A stretch of DNA of 64,000 nucleotides from Chloroflexota bacterium (GTDB taxonomy: Bacteria > Chloroflexota > Anaerolineae > Anaerolineales > Anaerolineaceae), in contig JAMCRR010000006.1 of NCBI GenBank assembly GCA_023381565.1, positions 61,014 through 125,013 on the forward strand. Direction: 5' to 3'. Below, piece after piece: positions 62,271 to 64,000 of the stretch. Numbering within the stretch: position 1 is the stretch's first letter; each line of letters starts with the position of its first letter. The translations under genes were made by a program, and so were the position numbers. The notes below the pieces were generated by a model. That model was not told the DNA's origin and did no database searches. It saw only the letters and a program-made list of their open reading frames with translations.

Positions 62271-62477
62271 TTAACTCTGCTCATACGAGCGGCCGATCTG
62301 GCGGCGTTTCAGCCTCCGGATGGCCTTTTTCTTCTCAATACGGCGAAGCTCGCTTTTCGAGATAAACCATCGTTTCCGGCGCACCGTGCTCAACACGCCG
62401 CTTTTCACGACCTTTTTTCGAAACCGCTTTAGCAGTTGATCCTGCGACTCATTGGGTCGCAACACGACTGAAGTCAA
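62271..62477 (-). CDS. rpsU: Small ribosomal subunit protein bS21
   Basis: About 68 residues; TTG at 62477 is the likeliest start, eight bases after GGAGG, giving TSVVLRPNESQDQLLKRFRK. The GTG nine bases earlier falls inside the ribosome site. Family core: VKSGVLSTVRRKRWFISKSE with a long basic C-terminal helix. It acts in 30S initiation. It is followed after 68 bases by infA, presumably in one transcript. Confidence 0.95.
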   Translation of the reverse strand: MTSVVLRPNESQDQLLKRFRKKVVKSGVLSTVRRKRWFISKSELRRIEKKKAIRRLKRRQIGRSYEQS

Positions 62478-62548
62478 TGATCTCACCTCCCTTCTGAACA
62501 GGGATGGACGCCTCCATGGTCAGAAGGCAATACGCCAAAATAAAGAAC

Positions 62549-62578
62549 TCGGCTGACGTTTGCGAATGCAGCCGAGTC
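62549..62578 (-). promoter_or_regulatory. Leader hairpin upstream of rpsU
   Basis: A perfect nine-base stem ACTCGGCTG/CAGCCGAGT. On the minus strand it is followed by TTCTTTATTTT, so it could act as an attenuator or terminator in the rpsU leader (about 140 bases after the -10 box). Confidence 0.55.
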
Positions 62579-62717
62579 CCGTTTCAGGATTTGCGTTGAT
62601 CATGTTACTCGGAAGCATTCAAAAACATCCTCCTCAATCACCAGCACAAGACTCGGCGAAAAGATACCTGTAAACTAACGGCAACCATCCAAAAACAAGT
62701 CTGCGCTTACCTGGTTA

Positions 62718-62746
62718 ATTATACTTCAAATGCCATTCCTGCGCAA
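62718..62746 (-). promoter_or_regulatory. Promoter of rpsU-infA
   Basis: TTGCGC (62741-62746), 17-base spacer, TATAAT (62718-62723) on the minus strand. It leaves a leader of about 235 bases before rpsU. Confidence 0.7.
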
Positions 62747-62766
62747 CCATTGTTAAAAAGAAAAAG

Positions 62767-62887
62767 CCTCTTGGCAATGACCTACTCTCCCAGGGGGTCG
62801 CCCCCCAAGTACCATCGGCGCTGGCGAGCTTAACGACCGGGTTCGGGATGTGGCCGGGTGTATCCTCGTCGCTCCAATCACCAAGAG
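62767..62887 (-). rRNA. rrf: 5S ribosomal RNA
   Basis: The minus strand contains the conserved CCCGAACCCGG, GTTAAGC and GGGAGAGTAGGTC blocks. Helix I is formed by TTGGTGA near the 5-prime end and the TTGCCAA end. T-runs follow (TTTTTCTTTTT at 62756-62766), acting as terminator of the rRNA operon. Ends are estimated to within a few bases. Confidence 0.95.
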
Positions 62888-62954
62888 ACTTTATTCACAA
62901 GTTAAGGAACCAAAGAATAGCATGTTGTAGGAAAAAGTACCGAATTCTCCGCAT

Positions 62955-64000
<1,046 letters not shown>

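Overview
The window looks like a chromosome segment of a Chloroflexota bacterium, probably an anaerobic Anaerolineae relative. This placement is an inference from gene content: a mevalonate cluster of archaeal style (HMG-CoA reductase, HMG-CoA synthase, a thiolase homologue and a DUF35 protein), a tungsten/molybdenum aldehyde:ferredoxin oxidoreductase, very large secreted repeat proteins, CUT1 and CUT2 sugar ABC transporters, and the rRNA and translation genes at the right edge. No plasmid, prophage or CRISPR signature was seen.

Layout. 0-3.2 kb: small cytosolic and membrane proteins, a TetR-type regulator with an internal deletion, and an aldo/keto reductase. 3.2-16.3 kb: a secreted zinc-metalloprotease-like lipoprotein, an RCC1-repeat secreted protein, a frameshifted aldo/keto reductase, a secreted subtilase, a DinB protein and a PadR-regulated membrane protein. 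The intergenic DNA here carries a three-copy palindromic repeat family, short tandem repeats and a 67-bp gene remnant. 16.4-22.3 kb: one giant cadherin-repeat surface protein, interrupted by an apparent frameshift, that ends in an LPQTG motif followed directly by a complete sortase domain.

23.5-36.7 kb: a minus-strand LacI-controlled operon of eleven genes. Its strong promoter is followed at once by an array of palindromic operator-like repeats. The order is regulator, aldose-epimerase-like DUF4432, sugar-binding lipoprotein, ATPase, two permeases, FucI/AraA-like isomerase, tungsten oxidoreductase, MoaD-like protein, transaldolase-family aldolase, and an MMSDH-family dehydrogenase. There is no sugar kinase, which suggests import, isomerisation, C-C cleavage or transfer, and aldehyde oxidation of an unphosphorylated sugar.

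36.8-47.5 kb: a coupled pair of radical SAM genes, decayed genes, MarR and DUF1801 genes, an AAA ATPase, two peptide ABC permeases, and a small-protein/nucleotidyltransferase pair. Three dead 3-prime ends of DUF35 genes are scattered here. 47.1-51.2 kb: the mevalonate operon (HMGR, HMGS, thiolase homologue, DUF35); the thiolase homologue has lost three catalytic residues. 51.3-61.6 kb: an orphan GAF histidine kinase coupled to a UbiE-type methyltransferase, a four-helix-bundle protein between octamer repeats, two methyltransferases, SRP RNA, a phospholipid acyltransferase/CDP-alcohol transferase pair, and a CUT1 sugar transporter. 61.7-64 kb: a KaiC remnant, infA, rpsU, 5S rRNA and the 3-prime part of 23S rRNA.

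Three genes carry single-base frame disruptions, two of them in G homopolymers. These may be consensus errors rather than biology.
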